Source: Streptomyces tirandamycinicus
GTDB lineage: Bacteria > Actinomycetota > Actinomycetes > Streptomycetales > Streptomycetaceae
Assembly: GCF_003097515.1 (NCBI RefSeq)
Contig: NZ_CP029188.1
Location: 4,971,001 to 5,035,000 of the forward strand
DNA: 64,000 bases
Direction: 5' to 3'
Shown here: piece after piece, positions 1 through 10,110 of the stretch
Numbering within the stretch: position 1 is the stretch's first letter
Layout of the letters: each line of letters begins with the position of its first letter
Translations under genes and position numbers: made by a program
Notes under the pieces: model-generated
Databases searched by the model: none
What the model was told of the DNA's origin: nothing
The model's input: only the letters and a program-made list of their open reading frames with translations

Positions 1-837
1 CCTGCCGAGGCGGCCCGGGACGCCGACTTCACCGTCCTCGTCGTCCCGTCCCAGACGCTGCGCGCCAACCTCACGGAATGGGCGCCGCTGCTGGCCCCCC
101 GCACCGTGCTGGTCTCGCTGATGAAGGGCGTCGAACTCGGCACCGCCAAGCGGATGAGCGAGGTCATCGAGGAGGTGGTCGCCAAGGCGCCCGCCGGGGG
201 CGCCCCGGACGAGGTCAGGCGGAGGGTCGCCGTCCTCACCGGGCCCAACCTGGCCAAGGAGATCGCCGACCGCCAGCCCGCCGCGGCGGTCGTCGCGTGC
301 GCCGACGAGGACGTCGCCCGGCGCCTCCAGTCCGCCTGCATGACCCCCTACTTCCGCGCCTACACCAACACCGACGTCGTCGGCTGCGAACTCGGCGGGG
401 CGGTCAAGAACGTGATCGGCCTGGCCGTCGGCATCGCGGACGGCATGGGTCTCGGCGACAACTCCAAGGCCACCCTCATCACCCGGGGGCTCGCCGAGAC
501 GACCCGCCTCGGACTCGCCATGGGCGCCGACCCGATGACGTTCTCGGGCCTCGCCGGCCTCGGCGACCTCGTGGCCACCTGCTCCTCGCCGCTCTCCCGG
601 AACCACACCTTCGGCACCAACCTCGGCCGGGGGATGACGCTCCAGGAGACCATCGCCGCGACCAAGCAGACGGCCGAGGGCGTGAAGTCCTGCGAGTCCG
701 TTCTGGACCTGGCCCGCCGGCACGGCGTCGACATGCCCATCACCGAGACGGTCGTGTCGATCGTCCACGAGGGCAAGCCGCCGGTGGTGGCGCTCAAGGA
801 GCTGATGTCCCGCAGCGCCAAGCCCGAGCGCCACTGA
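1..837 (+). CDS. gpsA: Glycerol-3-phosphate dehydrogenase [NAD(P)+], 5' truncated
   Basis: The frame is open from the first base, so the N-terminus lies outside the window. About 278 residues remain of a family that is usually about 335, so the missing part is roughly the first part of the dinucleotide-binding Rossmann fold. Visible motifs are VLTGPNLAKEI, the segment GGAVKNVIGLAVGIADG that carries the catalytic lysine, and SRNHTFGTNLG. The enzyme reduces dihydroxyacetone phosphate to sn-glycerol-3-phosphate for phospholipid synthesis in the cytosol. It is followed after 84 bases by ddlA in the same direction, a conserved actinobacterial order. Confidence 0.95.
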   Translation, partial: PAEAARDADFTVLVVPSQTLRANLTEWAPLLAPRTVLVSLMKGVELGTAKRMSEVIEEVVAKAPAGGAPDEVRRRVAVLTGPNLAKEIADRQPAAAVVACADEDVARRLQSACMTPYFRAYTNTDVVGCELGGAVKNVIGLAVGIADGMGLGDNSKATLITRGLAETTRLGLAMGADPMTFSGLAGLGDLVATCSSPLSRNHTFGTNLGRGMTLQETIAATKQTAEGVKSCESVLDLARRHGVDMPITETVVSIVHEGKPPVVALKELMSRSAKPERH

Positions 838-921
838 GGAAAGCAGCCGGAGCTCACTCTTCCGTTCGGTGGCCGCGCGCCCCTTCGACCCGGCGGAGGC
901 GCAGGGTACGCTCGTCGCGAT

Positions 922-2094
<1,173 letters not shown>

Positions 2095-2102
2095 GCCGTC
2101 CC

Positions 2103-2130
2103 CCCCCGCACCCGTCACCGGGTGCGGGGG
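2103..2130 (+). terminator. Intrinsic terminator hairpin after ddlA
   Basis: A perfect 12-bp GC-rich stem (2103-2114 with 2119-2130) with a four-base loop lies 9 bases after the ddlA stop codon. There is no T-run, as is usual in Streptomyces. The rest of the 2095-2403 gap between ddlA and the convergent lipoprotein gene is GC-rich and shows no credible gene. Confidence 0.75.
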
Positions 2131-2403
2131 CAACCGTGCTTCCGGGGCCCTGGGGCGGGTTGCGAGACCCTCGCCGGGGGCGTCCGGCGCGCACTTCCCC
2201 GCAGCCCTTCGGCCACGGGAGTTCCCCCGCGCCTCGCCGCCCCCGCGCCTCGCCGATGCCCCGCGTCTTGCCGACGGCCGGCGCGGGCACGGTGCTCCCC
2301 TCCCACCGCTCCCACCGCCGTGCGGCGGCGCGCCGGATGCCGCCGCCCCGCCCCGCCCCGCGGGCGGACGACGCTCCCTTTTCGCCGCCCGTCCTGACGC
2401 GGG

Positions 2404-2880
2404 CTAGGGAGTCCGGGTGAAGCGCGGCGGGACGGTTTTGGCGACCGGCCCCGCGAGTTCCGTCAGCGGCCCCATGTCCGTGAACCGGTCCGAGAGCGTC
2501 ACCTCGACGTACGTCCTGCGGTACGTGGTGGTGAACCGGGCGCCGTCCTCCAGTTCCTCGGAGAACCAGTTCACGCCGTTCACCTCCACCCCGTCCGCCT
2601 GGGTGCTCTGCAGCCCCGCGGGGCGGGGCACGCCGCAGCGCAGTACGATCGCGGCGTCCCCCCACCCGGCGGTGAGCTCGGAGCGGGGCTCGGGATCCCG
2701 GCGGCTCTCACCGGCCACCGACGCCGGCAACGCCTTGTGCAGCGCCAGGCACAGGGCCTTCTCCTCGGCGGGGGGAGCGGGAACGGCGACCGGCCGGGCG
2801 GCGTCCGTGGCGGAGCAGCCCGCGGCCGCCAGCAGCACGGCGGCGAGGGGCAGGAACGGGAGCCGGCGGTGAGACATCAC
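2404..2880 (-). CDS. DUF3515-type lipoprotein
   Basis: A 158-residue exported protein. The N-terminus has a basic start, a hydrophobic stretch and the lipobox LLAAAGC, so it should be lipidated at Cys22 and anchored outside the membrane. The mature part fits the actinobacterial DUF3515 family, with paired cysteines (ALCLALH near the start of the domain and VLRCGVPRP in the middle) and a conserved WFSEE segment. The function of the family is not known to me. It converges on ddlA and lies 20 bases downstream of the Lrp-like gene on the same strand, so the two may be co-transcribed. Confidence 0.85.
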   Translation of the reverse strand: MMSHRRLPFLPLAAVLLAAAGCSATDAARPVAVPAPPAEEKALCLALHKALPASVAGESRRDPEPRSELTAGWGDAAIVLRCGVPRPAGLQSTQADGVEVNGVNWFSEELEDGARFTTTYRRTYVEVTLSDRFTDMGPLTELAGPVAKTVPPRFTRTP

Positions 2881-2900
2881 CGGCCAAGCGTAGACGGGGG

Positions 2901-3134
2901 CTAGAGGTGCACGACGGGGCAGGTGAGCGTACGGGTGATGCCGTCCACTTGCTGGACCTTGGCGACCACCATCCGGCCCAGTTCGTCGACGGTGTCGGCC
3001 TGGGCGCGCACGATCACGTCGTAGGGACCCGTCACGTCCTCGGCCTGGATCACTCCCGGGATCTTGGAGATGGTGTCGGCGACCGTCGACGCCTTGCCCA
3101 CCTCGGTCTGGATGAGGATGTACGCCTGTACCAC
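2901..3134 (-). CDS. Lrp/AsnC ligand-binding (RAM) domain protein, stand-alone
   Basis: This 77-residue protein is a single RAM domain, the effector-binding and oligomerisation half of Lrp/AsnC regulators, without the helix-turn-helix half. Visible family features are the start VQAYILIQTEVGKA, the core GPYDVIVRAQADTVDELGRM and the terminal LTCPVVHL. Stand-alone RAM proteins form rings and bind amino acids or similar ligands; their targets are usually unknown. It is encoded divergently from thiL, with about 240 bases between them. No DNA-binding domain is present, so direct DNA binding is unlikely. Confidence 0.88.
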   Translation of the reverse strand: MVQAYILIQTEVGKASTVADTISKIPGVIQAEDVTGPYDVIVRAQADTVDELGRMVVAKVQQVDGITRTLTCPVVHL

Positions 3135-3376
3135 GGAACCTCCAGGGCGGCCACGAGGATCATGTGGGGAGAAGGGACGCCACGGTATCGCGTCGTCGCG
3201 GGCCGCGGGGAGACCCGCGCGCCCCGGGGCGCGCGCAGCGTGGCGTACCGGGCACAGAAGTTGACGGCCGACGGGGCCTACTCGACGGTACCTACAGCGG
3301 TGACGGCTCGCGACCGCACGGACAGCAGGTGGGCCGGGCCGTCCGGCGGCACCGTGGCGACGAAGGGCATGACGAG

Positions 3377-4339
3377 ATGAAGGGCACTGTGGGCGAGCTG
3401 GGGGAGTTCGGGCTCATCAGGGAGCTCACCTCCAGGCTCACCTCCACTCCCGCGGTACGGCTCGGACCCGGCGACGACGCCGCGGTCGTGTCCGCACCCG
3501 ACCGCAGGGTCGTGGCCAGCACCGACCTGCTGCTGGAGGGACGGCACTTCCGGCGCGACTGGTCCACGGCCTACGACGTGGGCCGCAAGGCGGCGGCGCA
3601 GAACCTCGCCGACATCGCCGCCATGGGTGCCGTGCCGACCGCGCTGCTGCTCGGCCTGGTGGTCCCCGCCGACCTCCCGGTCACCTGGGCCACCGAGCTG
3701 ATGGACGGCATCCGCGACGAGTGCCAGGTCGCCGGCGCGGCCGTCGTCGGCGGCGACGTCGTCCGCGGTGACACAATCACCCTGGCGATCACCGCTCTCG
3801 GCGACCTCCGCAACCACGACCCGGTGACCAGGGCCGGGGCCCAGCCCGGCGATGTCGTCGCGTACACCGGGTGGTTGGGCTGGTCCGCCGCCGGGCACGC
3901 GGTGCTGTCGCGCGGGTTCCGCTCGCCGCGGGCTTTCGTCGAGGCGCACCGGCGTCCCGAACCGCCGTACCACGCGGGTCCCGCCGCCGCCGGACTGGGC
4001 GCCACGGCGATGACCGACGTCAGCGACGGACTCGTGGCCGACCTCGGCCACATCGCCGACGCCAGCAAGGTCCGCATCGACCTGCGCTCCGGACTGATCG
4101 ACATCCCCTCGCAGATGAACGACATCGGCCAGGCCGTCGGCGTCGACCCCCTCCAGTGGGTGCTCAGCGGAGGCGAGGACCACGCGATCGTCGCCACCTT
4201 CCCGCCGGACGCGAAGCTGCCCGCCCGGTGGAAGGTGATCGGCGAGGTGCTCAACCCGTCGGCGCTGCCGCAGGTGACGGTCGACGGCGCACCGTGGACC
4301 AGCAAGGGCGGCTGGGACCACTTCGGGGGGGAGGCGTGA
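3377..4339 (+). CDS. thiL: Thiamine-monophosphate kinase
   Basis: A 320-residue kinase of the PurM/SelD/ThiL superfamily that phosphorylates thiamine monophosphate to thiamine diphosphate, the active cofactor. Motifs include RLGPGDDAAVV near the N-terminus, a metal-binding DLLLEGRHFRRDW, QNLADIAAMGA and MTDVSDGLVADL. The ATG at 3377 gives the start MKGTVGELGEFGLI, which matches ThiL proteins; the frame is open further upstream but that part is not family-like. The last bases overlap the thiD start (GTGA), so thiL and thiD are translationally coupled. I see no TPP riboswitch here, unlike at thiB near the end of the window. Confidence 0.95.
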   Translation: MKGTVGELGEFGLIRELTSRLTSTPAVRLGPGDDAAVVSAPDRRVVASTDLLLEGRHFRRDWSTAYDVGRKAAAQNLADIAAMGAVPTALLLGLVVPADLPVTWATELMDGIRDECQVAGAAVVGGDVVRGDTITLAITALGDLRNHDPVTRAGAQPGDVVAYTGWLGWSAAGHAVLSRGFRSPRAFVEAHRRPEPPYHAGPAAAGLGATAMTDVSDGLVADLGHIADASKVRIDLRSGLIDIPSQMNDIGQAVGVDPLQWVLSGGEDHAIVATFPPDAKLPARWKVIGEVLNPSALPQVTVDGAPWTSKGGWDHFGGEA

Positions 4340-5142
4340 GCCGGCAGGCGCCGCCGCGGGTGCTCACCGTCGCCGGGTCCGACTCCGGCGGCGGCGCCGG
4401 TGTCCAGGCGGACCTCAAGGCCATGCTCGCGCTCGGCGTGCACGGGATGAGCGTCGTCACGGCCGTCACCGCGCAGAACTCGCTCGGGGTGCAGGGAGCC
4501 TGGGAGCTGCCGGTCGAGGCGGTACGGGCCCAGTACCGGAGCGTCGTGGACGACATCGGCGTCCAGGCAGTGAAGACCGGGATGCTCGCCTCGGCGGAGC
4601 TCGTCGAGGCCGTCGCGGACCTGCTGGCCGGCACGGACGCCCCCGTGGTCGTCGACCCGGTCGGCGTCTCCAAGCACGGCGACGCCCTGCTGGCCGCGTC
4701 CGCGCTCGACTCCGTCCGCACGGTGCTGCTGCCGGTGGCCACGGTCGCCACCCCCAACCTCGACGAGGTCGCCGCTCTCACCGGTGTGTGCGTGGAGAGC
4801 GAGGACGACCTGCCCCGTGCGGCGGACGCGGTGCTCGCGCTCGGGCCGCGCTGGGCGCTGATCAAGGGCGGTCATCTCGCCGGGGACGCGGTGGACCTGC
4901 TCACCGACGGCACCGCGACGCACTGGCTGCGCGCCCCGCGGTACGACAACCGGCACACGCACGGTACGGGCTGCACCCTCGCCTCGGCCGTCGCGGCGGA
5001 ACTCGCCAAGGGGGCGGACGTCCCGGAGGCCGTCGCGACCGCCAAGGCGTATGTGACGGGCGCGATCGCCGCGGGCTTCCCGCTCGGCGGCGGGATCGGG
5101 CCCGTGGACCACGCCTGGGAACGGCGCCGGCCGGGCGGCTGA
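4336..5142 (+). CDS. thiD: Hydroxymethylpyrimidine/phosphomethylpyrimidine kinase
   Basis: A 268-residue ribokinase-family enzyme that phosphorylates HMP and HMP-phosphate for thiamine synthesis. The N-terminal signature AGSDSGGGAGVQADLK binds the pyrimidine, DPVGVSKHGDALL lies in the middle, and HTHGTGCTLASAVAAELA holds the anion hole and catalytic region near the C-terminus. The GTG start at 4336 overlaps the thiL stop by four bases. Together with ThiL it covers the pyrimidine branch and the last cofactor step. Two hairpins close the operon downstream. Confidence 0.95.
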   Translation: MSRQAPPRVLTVAGSDSGGGAGVQADLKAMLALGVHGMSVVTAVTAQNSLGVQGAWELPVEAVRAQYRSVVDDIGVQAVKTGMLASAELVEAVADLLAGTDAPVVVDPVGVSKHGDALLAASALDSVRTVLLPVATVATPNLDEVAALTGVCVESEDDLPRAADAVLALGPRWALIKGGHLAGDAVDLLTDGTATHWLRAPRYDNRHTHGTGCTLASAVAAELAKGADVPEAVATAKAYVTGAIAAGFPLGGGIGPVDHAWERRRPGG

Positions 5143-5143
5143 A

Positions 5144-5171
5144 CCACCCGGGCCGGACACCGCCCGGGTGG
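5144..5171 (+). terminator. Hairpin directly after thiD
   Basis: A perfect 10-bp inverted repeat (5144-5153 with 5162-5171, loop of eight bases) begins right after the thiD stop codon. It is a likely Rho-independent terminator of thiL-thiD. Confidence 0.65.
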
Positions 5172-5221
5172 CTGCAGACGCCCGGGCCGCGGCCCGGCAC
5201 GGGCGCCACGCGAACGGCGAA

Positions 5222-5253
5222 AAGCCGGCCCACCGAGAGGTGGACCGGCTTTC
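5222..5253. terminator. Bidirectional terminator between thiD and rpmB
   Basis: Inverted repeat with arms 5222-5235 and 5240-5253, a GAGA loop and one mismatch. The arms begin AAAGCCGG and end CCGGCTTT, so each strand gives a hairpin followed by T residues. It sits between convergent thiD and rpmB and can end both transcripts. Confidence 0.8.
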
Positions 5254-5325
5254 ACGGCAACCGGAGGGCTGCGCTACGACGGAGCGTCGGCGGGATCATC
5301 CCCGCACGAACGCGGGGAGCATCAC

Positions 5326-5511
5326 TTAGCGCGAGACCTTGCCGGCCTTGATGCACGAGGTGCAGACGTTGAGCCGCTTCGGCGTCCGACCGACCACGGC
5401 ACGCACGCGCTGGATGTTCGGGTTCCAGCGACGAGACGTGCGGCGGTGCGAGTGGGAGATGTTGTTGCCGAAGCCCGGCCCCTTGCCGCAGACGTCGCAG
5501 TTGGCAGCCAC
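5326..5511 (-). CDS. rpmB: 50S ribosomal protein L28 (zinc-binding form)
   Basis: A 61-residue L28 with the usual start MAANCDVCGKGPGFG and the segment RRTSRRWNPNIQRV. Cysteines 5 and 8 and a second pair in VCTSC near the C-terminus make this the C-plus, zinc-binding type. Many Streptomyces also have a zinc-free paralogue that is expressed under zinc limitation; none is in this window. The start is GTG, preceded by GGAG on the minus strand. It is read away from the DAK2 gene, and its leader contains nested inverted repeats. Confidence 0.96.
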   Translation of the reverse strand: MAANCDVCGKGPGFGNNISHSHRRTSRRWNPNIQRVRAVVGRTPKRLNVCTSCIKAGKVSR

Positions 5512-5525
5512 GGGTCACTCCAAAG

Positions 5526-5579
5526 ACTTCAGATGCACTTACAGTGAAATCCGGCGTGCCGGAATCAGTGGTCTGAAGT
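5526..5579 (-). repeat. Nested inverted repeats in the rpmB leader
   Basis: An 8-bp inverted repeat (5526-5533 with 5572-5579) encloses a smaller 6-bp one around 5550-5563. It lies just upstream of the rpmB start and would fold in the mRNA leader. It could be a protein-binding leader structure, or it may have no function. Confidence 0.35.
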
Positions 5580-5778
5580 GGCTTGCCGGGGGAATGGCCC
5601 GACTCTCATCGGGCAACCGGAGCAGCATACAACGGCTGCGTCCGTAGAACGAAACTACCACGGTCGTCAGCGCCCCCACCCCGGCTCCGGGCGCCGCCCG
5701 GGTCTACCCTGCGGTGCAGCCCAGCCTCCCCGCCCACGTCCGCCCGCGGTGTGGAGGGAATGCCGAAGGAGGACCTCG

Positions 5779-7374
5779 TTGCCCCAGCCCCTCGATGCCC
5801 TGGCGGTCCGCACCTGGTGCTCGCTCGCCCTGGACGCACTGGGCCGGGAGCGCGAGGAGATCGACGCGATCAACGTCTATCCGGTCGCGGACGGTGACAC
5901 CGGCACCAACCTCTATCTGACCGTCGAGTCCGCGGCCACCGCCGTGGAGGCGGTGTTCGCGGCGTACGAGACCGGCTCGGCCGCCCCCGCGCTAGCCGAC
6001 ACCGTGCGGGCCATGGCGCACGGCGCGCTGATCGGGGCGCGGGGCAACTCGGGAACGATCCTGGCGCAGTTGCTGCGCGGTATGGCCGAGGTGCTCGGGG
6101 AGGGCGGCGGCGGGGCCGCCGGCGCGCTGCGGCGGGCCGCGGAATCCGCACACCGGGCGGTGGCGCACCCCGTGGAGGGCACGATCCTGAGCGTCGCCTC
6201 GGCCGCCGCCCGGGCCGCGGACGGCACGGCACCCGGCGATGACGCGGCGGCGGTCGCGGCCGCCTACGCGGCCGCGCGCCGGGCCCTGGAGGAGACGCCG
6301 GACCAGCTCGACGTGCTGGGGCGGGCCGGTGTGGTGGACGCGGGAGGGCAGGGGCTGGTGGCGGTGCTGGGCGCCCTGGCGGAGGCGGTCACGGGGGAGG
6401 CCCCGGTACGCCACGCGGCACGGGTCCATCCGGCGGTGACGGCGACGGCCGCCGACGCGTGCGACGCCGGAGGGCCGGCCTTCGAGGTGATCTACCTGCT
6501 GGAGGCCGGCGACGACGCCGTGGCCCGGCTGAGGGAACGGCTCGACGCGCTCGGCGACTCGCTGGTCGTGGTCGGCGGCGACGGGCTGTGGAACGTCCAT
6601 GTGCACGCCGACGACGCGGGCGCGGTGGTGGAGGCCGGGGTGGAGGCGGGCCGGCCGTACCGCATCCGGATCACCCACTTCGCGGCGGCCGGGCACGCAG
6701 AGCCGCGGGAGCGCATCCAGCGGGCCGTCGTCGCCGTGGTGCCGGGCGAGGGGCTCGCCGGGCTGTGCGCCGAGGCCGGCGCGACCACGGTGCTCGCTAG
6801 GCCCGGCGAGCCGCCCGCCAGCGGTGAACTCGTCGAGGCCATCCGGCGCGCGCACGCCCGCGAGGTCGTGCTCCTCCCCAACGACACCGAGCTGCGGCAC
6901 ACCGCGGCGGCGGCGGCCGAGCAGGCCCGCAACGAGGGCGTCCGGGTCGCCCTCATCCCCACCCGCTCGGCGGTCCAGGGCATCGCCGCGCTCGCCGTCC
7001 ACGAGCCCGGGCGCCGCTTCGACGAGGACGTGGTCGCCATGACCTCGGCGGCGGGGGCGACCCGCTACGGCGAACTGGCCGTCGCCGAACGGCAGTCCTT
7101 CACCTCCGCCGGCGTCTGCCAGGCGGGCGACGTACTGGGGCTCATCGAGGGCGACGTGGCGGTGATCGGCGCGGACCTCGCGACCACCGCCGAAACGGTT
7201 CTCGACCGGATGCTCTCGGCCGGCGGCGAACTCGTCACCCTGGTCCTCCCCGAGGACGCGCCGCCGGAACTGGGCGACCGGCTGGAGGCGCATGTGCGGG
7301 CGGGGCACCTGGCCGTGGACACGGTGATCTACCACGGGGGCGCGGGAGCCCCGCTCCTCGTCGGCGTGGAGTGA
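5779..7374 (+). CDS. DAK2-domain protein, FakA/YloV-like
   Basis: A 531-residue protein. The N-terminal DAK2 (dihydroxyacetone-kinase-like) ATP-binding domain has INVYPVADGDTGTNLYLT, whose aspartates bind magnesium, and ALIGARGNSGTILAQLLRG. The C-terminal half resembles the FakA C-terminal domain that works with DegV/FakB fatty-acid-binding partners. By family it may phosphorylate protein-bound fatty acids; no FakB partner is encoded nearby, so the substrate is inferred. The TTG start at 5779 is chosen because AAGGAGGA lies eight bases before it and no ATG or GTG fits the domain start. recG follows, the conserved order in Gram-positives. Confidence 0.85.
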   Translation: MPQPLDALAVRTWCSLALDALGREREEIDAINVYPVADGDTGTNLYLTVESAATAVEAVFAAYETGSAAPALADTVRAMAHGALIGARGNSGTILAQLLRGMAEVLGEGGGGAAGALRRAAESAHRAVAHPVEGTILSVASAAARAADGTAPGDDAAAVAAAYAAARRALEETPDQLDVLGRAGVVDAGGQGLVAVLGALAEAVTGEAPVRHAARVHPAVTATAADACDAGGPAFEVIYLLEAGDDAVARLRERLDALGDSLVVVGGDGLWNVHVHADDAGAVVEAGVEAGRPYRIRITHFAAAGHAEPRERIQRAVVAVVPGEGLAGLCAEAGATTVLARPGEPPASGELVEAIRRAHAREVVLLPNDTELRHTAAAAAEQARNEGVRVALIPTRSAVQGIAALAVHEPGRRFDEDVVAMTSAAGATRYGELAVAERQSFTSAGVCQAGDVLGLIEGDVAVIGADLATTAETVLDRMLSAGGELVTLVLPEDAPPELGDRLEAHVRAGHLAVDTVIYHGGAGAPLLVGVE

Positions 7375-7452
7375 CCGCCCGGGGCGGACGGTGGCGCCGT
7401 GGCGGTCTCCCGGCGGCTGCCCGGTGGCTGCCCGGCGGTTCGCAGGGTGCTC

Positions 7453-7574
7453 ACGGCGGTTCACGGCGGTTCACGGAGGTGTGCTGCAGTACACGGCGGT
7501 AGCAGGGTTATCAGCGGTAGCAGGCGGTAGCAGCGGTGCACGCCGGTGCACGCCGGTGCACGCCGGTGCATGCC
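7453..7574 (+). repeat. Short tandem repeats upstream of recG
   Basis: The 339-base gap between the DAK2 gene and recG (7375-7713) holds no gene but is rich in short repeats. At 7535-7574 there are four head-to-tail copies of the decamer GGTGCACGCC, the fourth with one change. Around 7453-7477 a GGTTCACGGC decamer is repeated, and CGGTAGCAG copies lie between. Each GGTGCACGCC copy contains the palindrome GTGCAC. Confidence 0.85.
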
Positions 7575-7713
7575 GGTACGCAGGAGTTCGCGGTGGTTCG
7601 CGGCCCCCGGGAGGGCTCGCAGCACCTCCCGGGCGCCTCCCCTGCGTGCCGTACGCCCCTCGGAACGCGCCGCTCCCGCGGACGCGCGACGGTTGTCGGT
7701 GCCGTGGTGTGCA

Positions 7714-9900
7714 ATGGACGGCGTGCTGGACGAACCGCTGACCAAGACGCTCGGCCCCGCGACCGCCAAGGTCATGGCCGAGAACCTCGACCTGCGCACC
7801 GTCGGTGATCTGCTGCACCACTATCCGCGCCGGTACGAGGAGCGCGGGCAGCTGACCCGGCTCGCCGAGCTGCCGCTGGACGAGCATGTGACCGTCGTCG
7901 CCCAGGTCGCCGACGCCCGGGTGCTCACGTTCAACGGCGGGCGCGGCCGGCGGCTGGAGGTCACCATCACCGACGGCAGCGGTCGGCTCCAGCTGGTGTT
8001 CTTCGGGCGCGGTGCGCACCGGCCCCACAAGGACCTGCTGCCCGGCACCCGCGCCATGTTCGCGGGCAAGGTCTCCGTGTTCAACCGCAAGCTGCAACTC
8101 GCCCACCCCACGTACGAGCGGCTCGACGCCGAGAGCGGCGAGGGCGCGGTCAGCGCCTTCGCCGGAAGACTCATCCCGATCTACCCGGCCTGCAAGGGCC
8201 TGGAGTCCTGGAAGATCGCCAAGGCCGTGGACGCCGTCCTCCCGCACGCGACGGAGGCCGTGGACCCGCTGCCGGCCGCGCTGCGCGAGGGCCGCGGTCT
8301 CGTCCCCCTCCCACAGGCACTGCTCAAGATCCACCGTCCGCAGACCAAGGCCGACGTGGAGGAGGCGAGACAGCGGCTGAAGTGGGACGAGGCATTCGTC
8401 CTCCAAGTGGCCCTGGCCCGGCGCCGGTACGCGGACGCCCAGCTTCCCGCCGTCGCCCGCCGGCCCGTGCCGGACGGACTGCTGGACGCCTTCGACGCAC
8501 GGCTGCCGTTCACCCTCACCGAGGGCCAGCGGAAGGTCTCCGCCGAGATCTTCGGCGACCTGGCCACGGAGCATCCGATGCACCGGCTGCTCCAAGGCGA
8601 GGTCGGCAGCGGCAAGACCATGGTCGCCCTGCGCGCCATGCTCGCCGTGGTGGACGCGGGAGGGCAGGCGGCGATGCTCGCGCCCACCGAGGTCCTGGCC
8701 CAGCAGCACCACCGGTCCGTCGTCGAGATGATGGGCGACCTCGCCGAGGGCGGGATGCTCGGCGGCGCCGAGCGTGCCACCAAGGTCGTGCTGCTCACCG
8801 GGTCGATGGGTGCGGCCGCCCGCCGCCATGCCCTGCTCGACCTCGCCACCGGCGAGGCGGGGATCGTCATCGGCACCCACGCCCTGATCGAGGACAAGGT
8901 GCAGTTCCACGACCTGGGCCTGGTCGTCGTGGACGAGCAGCACCGATTCGGCGTCGAGCAGCGCGACGCCCTGCGCGGCAAGGGCAAGCAGCCGCCGCAC
9001 CTGCTGGTCATGACCGCCACCCCGATCCCGCGCACGGTCGCCATGACGGTCTTCGGCGACCTGGAGACGTCCGTGCTGGACCAGCTGCCCGCCGGGCGCT
9101 CGCCGATCGCCTCGCACGTGGTCCCCGCCGCGGACAAGCCGCACTTCCTGGCGCGGGCCTGGGAGCGGGTGCGCGAGGAGGTGGAGACCGGTCACCAGGC
9201 GTACGTCGTCTGCCCGCGGATCGGCGACGACCTCGACGCCTCCACCGAGGCCCGGCGCACGTCGCCGGAGGACGAGGCCGAGAAGCGGCCGCCGCTGGCC
9301 GTGCTGGACGTGGCCGGGCAGCTGGCGGCCGGACCGCTGAGGGGCCTGCGCGTGGAGGTGCTGCACGGCCGCATGCCGCCCGACGACAAGGACGCCGTGA
9401 TGCGCCGCTTCGCCGCGGGCGAGGTGGACGTGCTCGTCGCCACGACCGTCATCGAGGTCGGCGTGAACGTGCCGAACGCCACCGCCATGGTGATCATGGA
9501 CGCCGACCGCTTCGGCGTCTCCCAGCTCCACCAGCTGCGCGGACGGGTCGGCCGCGGCTCGGCCCCCGGGCTCTGCCTGCTGGTCACGGAGATGCCCGAG
9601 GCGAGCCCGGCGCGTGCCCGGCTCGGCGCGGTGGCCGCCACCCTGGACGGCTTCGAGCTCTCCCGGATCGACCTCGAGCAGCGCCGCGAGGGCGATGTGC
9701 TGGGCCAGGCCCAGTCCGGAGTGCGTTCCTCGCTGCGGGTCCTCGCGGTCATCGAGGACGAGGAGATCATCGCCGCGGCCCGCGAGGAGGCCGTGTCCGT
9801 CGTCGGCGCCGACCCGGAGCTGGAGGGTCTTCCGGAGCTGCGTACGGCGCTGGACGCCCTGCTGGACAAGGACCGCGAGCAGTACCTGGACAAGGGCTGA
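7714..9900 (+). CDS. recG: ATP-dependent DNA helicase RecG
   Basis: A 728-residue superfamily 2 helicase that remodels stalled replication forks and branched DNA. The N-terminal wedge/OB part includes HHYPRRYEERGQL. The helicase core has Walker A GEVGSGKTMVAL near residue 295, LAPTEVLAQQH, GTHALIEDKV, the DEQH box in VVDEQHRFGVEQR near 406, and ATTVIEVGVNVPNA and QLRGRVGRG in the second RecA-like lobe. The ATG at 7714 is used; there is no clear ribosome binding site in front of it. Length is within the usual range for RecG. Confidence 0.96.
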   Translation: MDGVLDEPLTKTLGPATAKVMAENLDLRTVGDLLHHYPRRYEERGQLTRLAELPLDEHVTVVAQVADARVLTFNGGRGRRLEVTITDGSGRLQLVFFGRGAHRPHKDLLPGTRAMFAGKVSVFNRKLQLAHPTYERLDAESGEGAVSAFAGRLIPIYPACKGLESWKIAKAVDAVLPHATEAVDPLPAALREGRGLVPLPQALLKIHRPQTKADVEEARQRLKWDEAFVLQVALARRRYADAQLPAVARRPVPDGLLDAFDARLPFTLTEGQRKVSAEIFGDLATEHPMHRLLQGEVGSGKTMVALRAMLAVVDAGGQAAMLAPTEVLAQQHHRSVVEMMGDLAEGGMLGGAERATKVVLLTGSMGAAARRHALLDLATGEAGIVIGTHALIEDKVQFHDLGLVVVDEQHRFGVEQRDALRGKGKQPPHLLVMTATPIPRTVAMTVFGDLETSVLDQLPAGRSPIASHVVPAADKPHFLARAWERVREEVETGHQAYVVCPRIGDDLDASTEARRTSPEDEAEKRPPLAVLDVAGQLAAGPLRGLRVEVLHGRMPPDDKDAVMRRFAAGEVDVLVATTVIEVGVNVPNATAMVIMDADRFGVSQLHQLRGRVGRGSAPGLCLLVTEMPEASPARARLGAVAATLDGFELSRIDLEQRREGDVLGQAQSGVRSSLRVLAVIEDEEIIAAAREEAVSVVGADPELEGLPELRTALDALLDKDREQYLDKG

Positions 9901-10110
9901 GCCGCGGCCCGGCCCCGGCGCTCCCGCGCGGCCGGGCCCGGGCAGGGCCGGCGGTCCGCGCCCGGCCGTAGCGCTCCGGCCGTACCGGGCCCGGGGACGG
10001 GCGGGGTCCGCGGCCGCCCGCAACCCATATCGTGGAGATGACCGGATCGGTCCGATCGCCACGACCAGGCCGTCGAGCCGATCGAGCGCTGTCTTCCGCG
10101 AAGGACCCAG

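Noticed and set aside
2095..2403. Small frames between ddlA and the DUF3515 gene
   Set aside because: All are Arg/Pro-rich readings of GC-rich spacer, and the first part is a terminator.
3571..5160. A 529-codon minus-strand frame across thiL and thiD
   Set aside because: Antisense shadow of two genes with clear family motifs; composition is low-complexity Arg/Ala/Pro/Ser.
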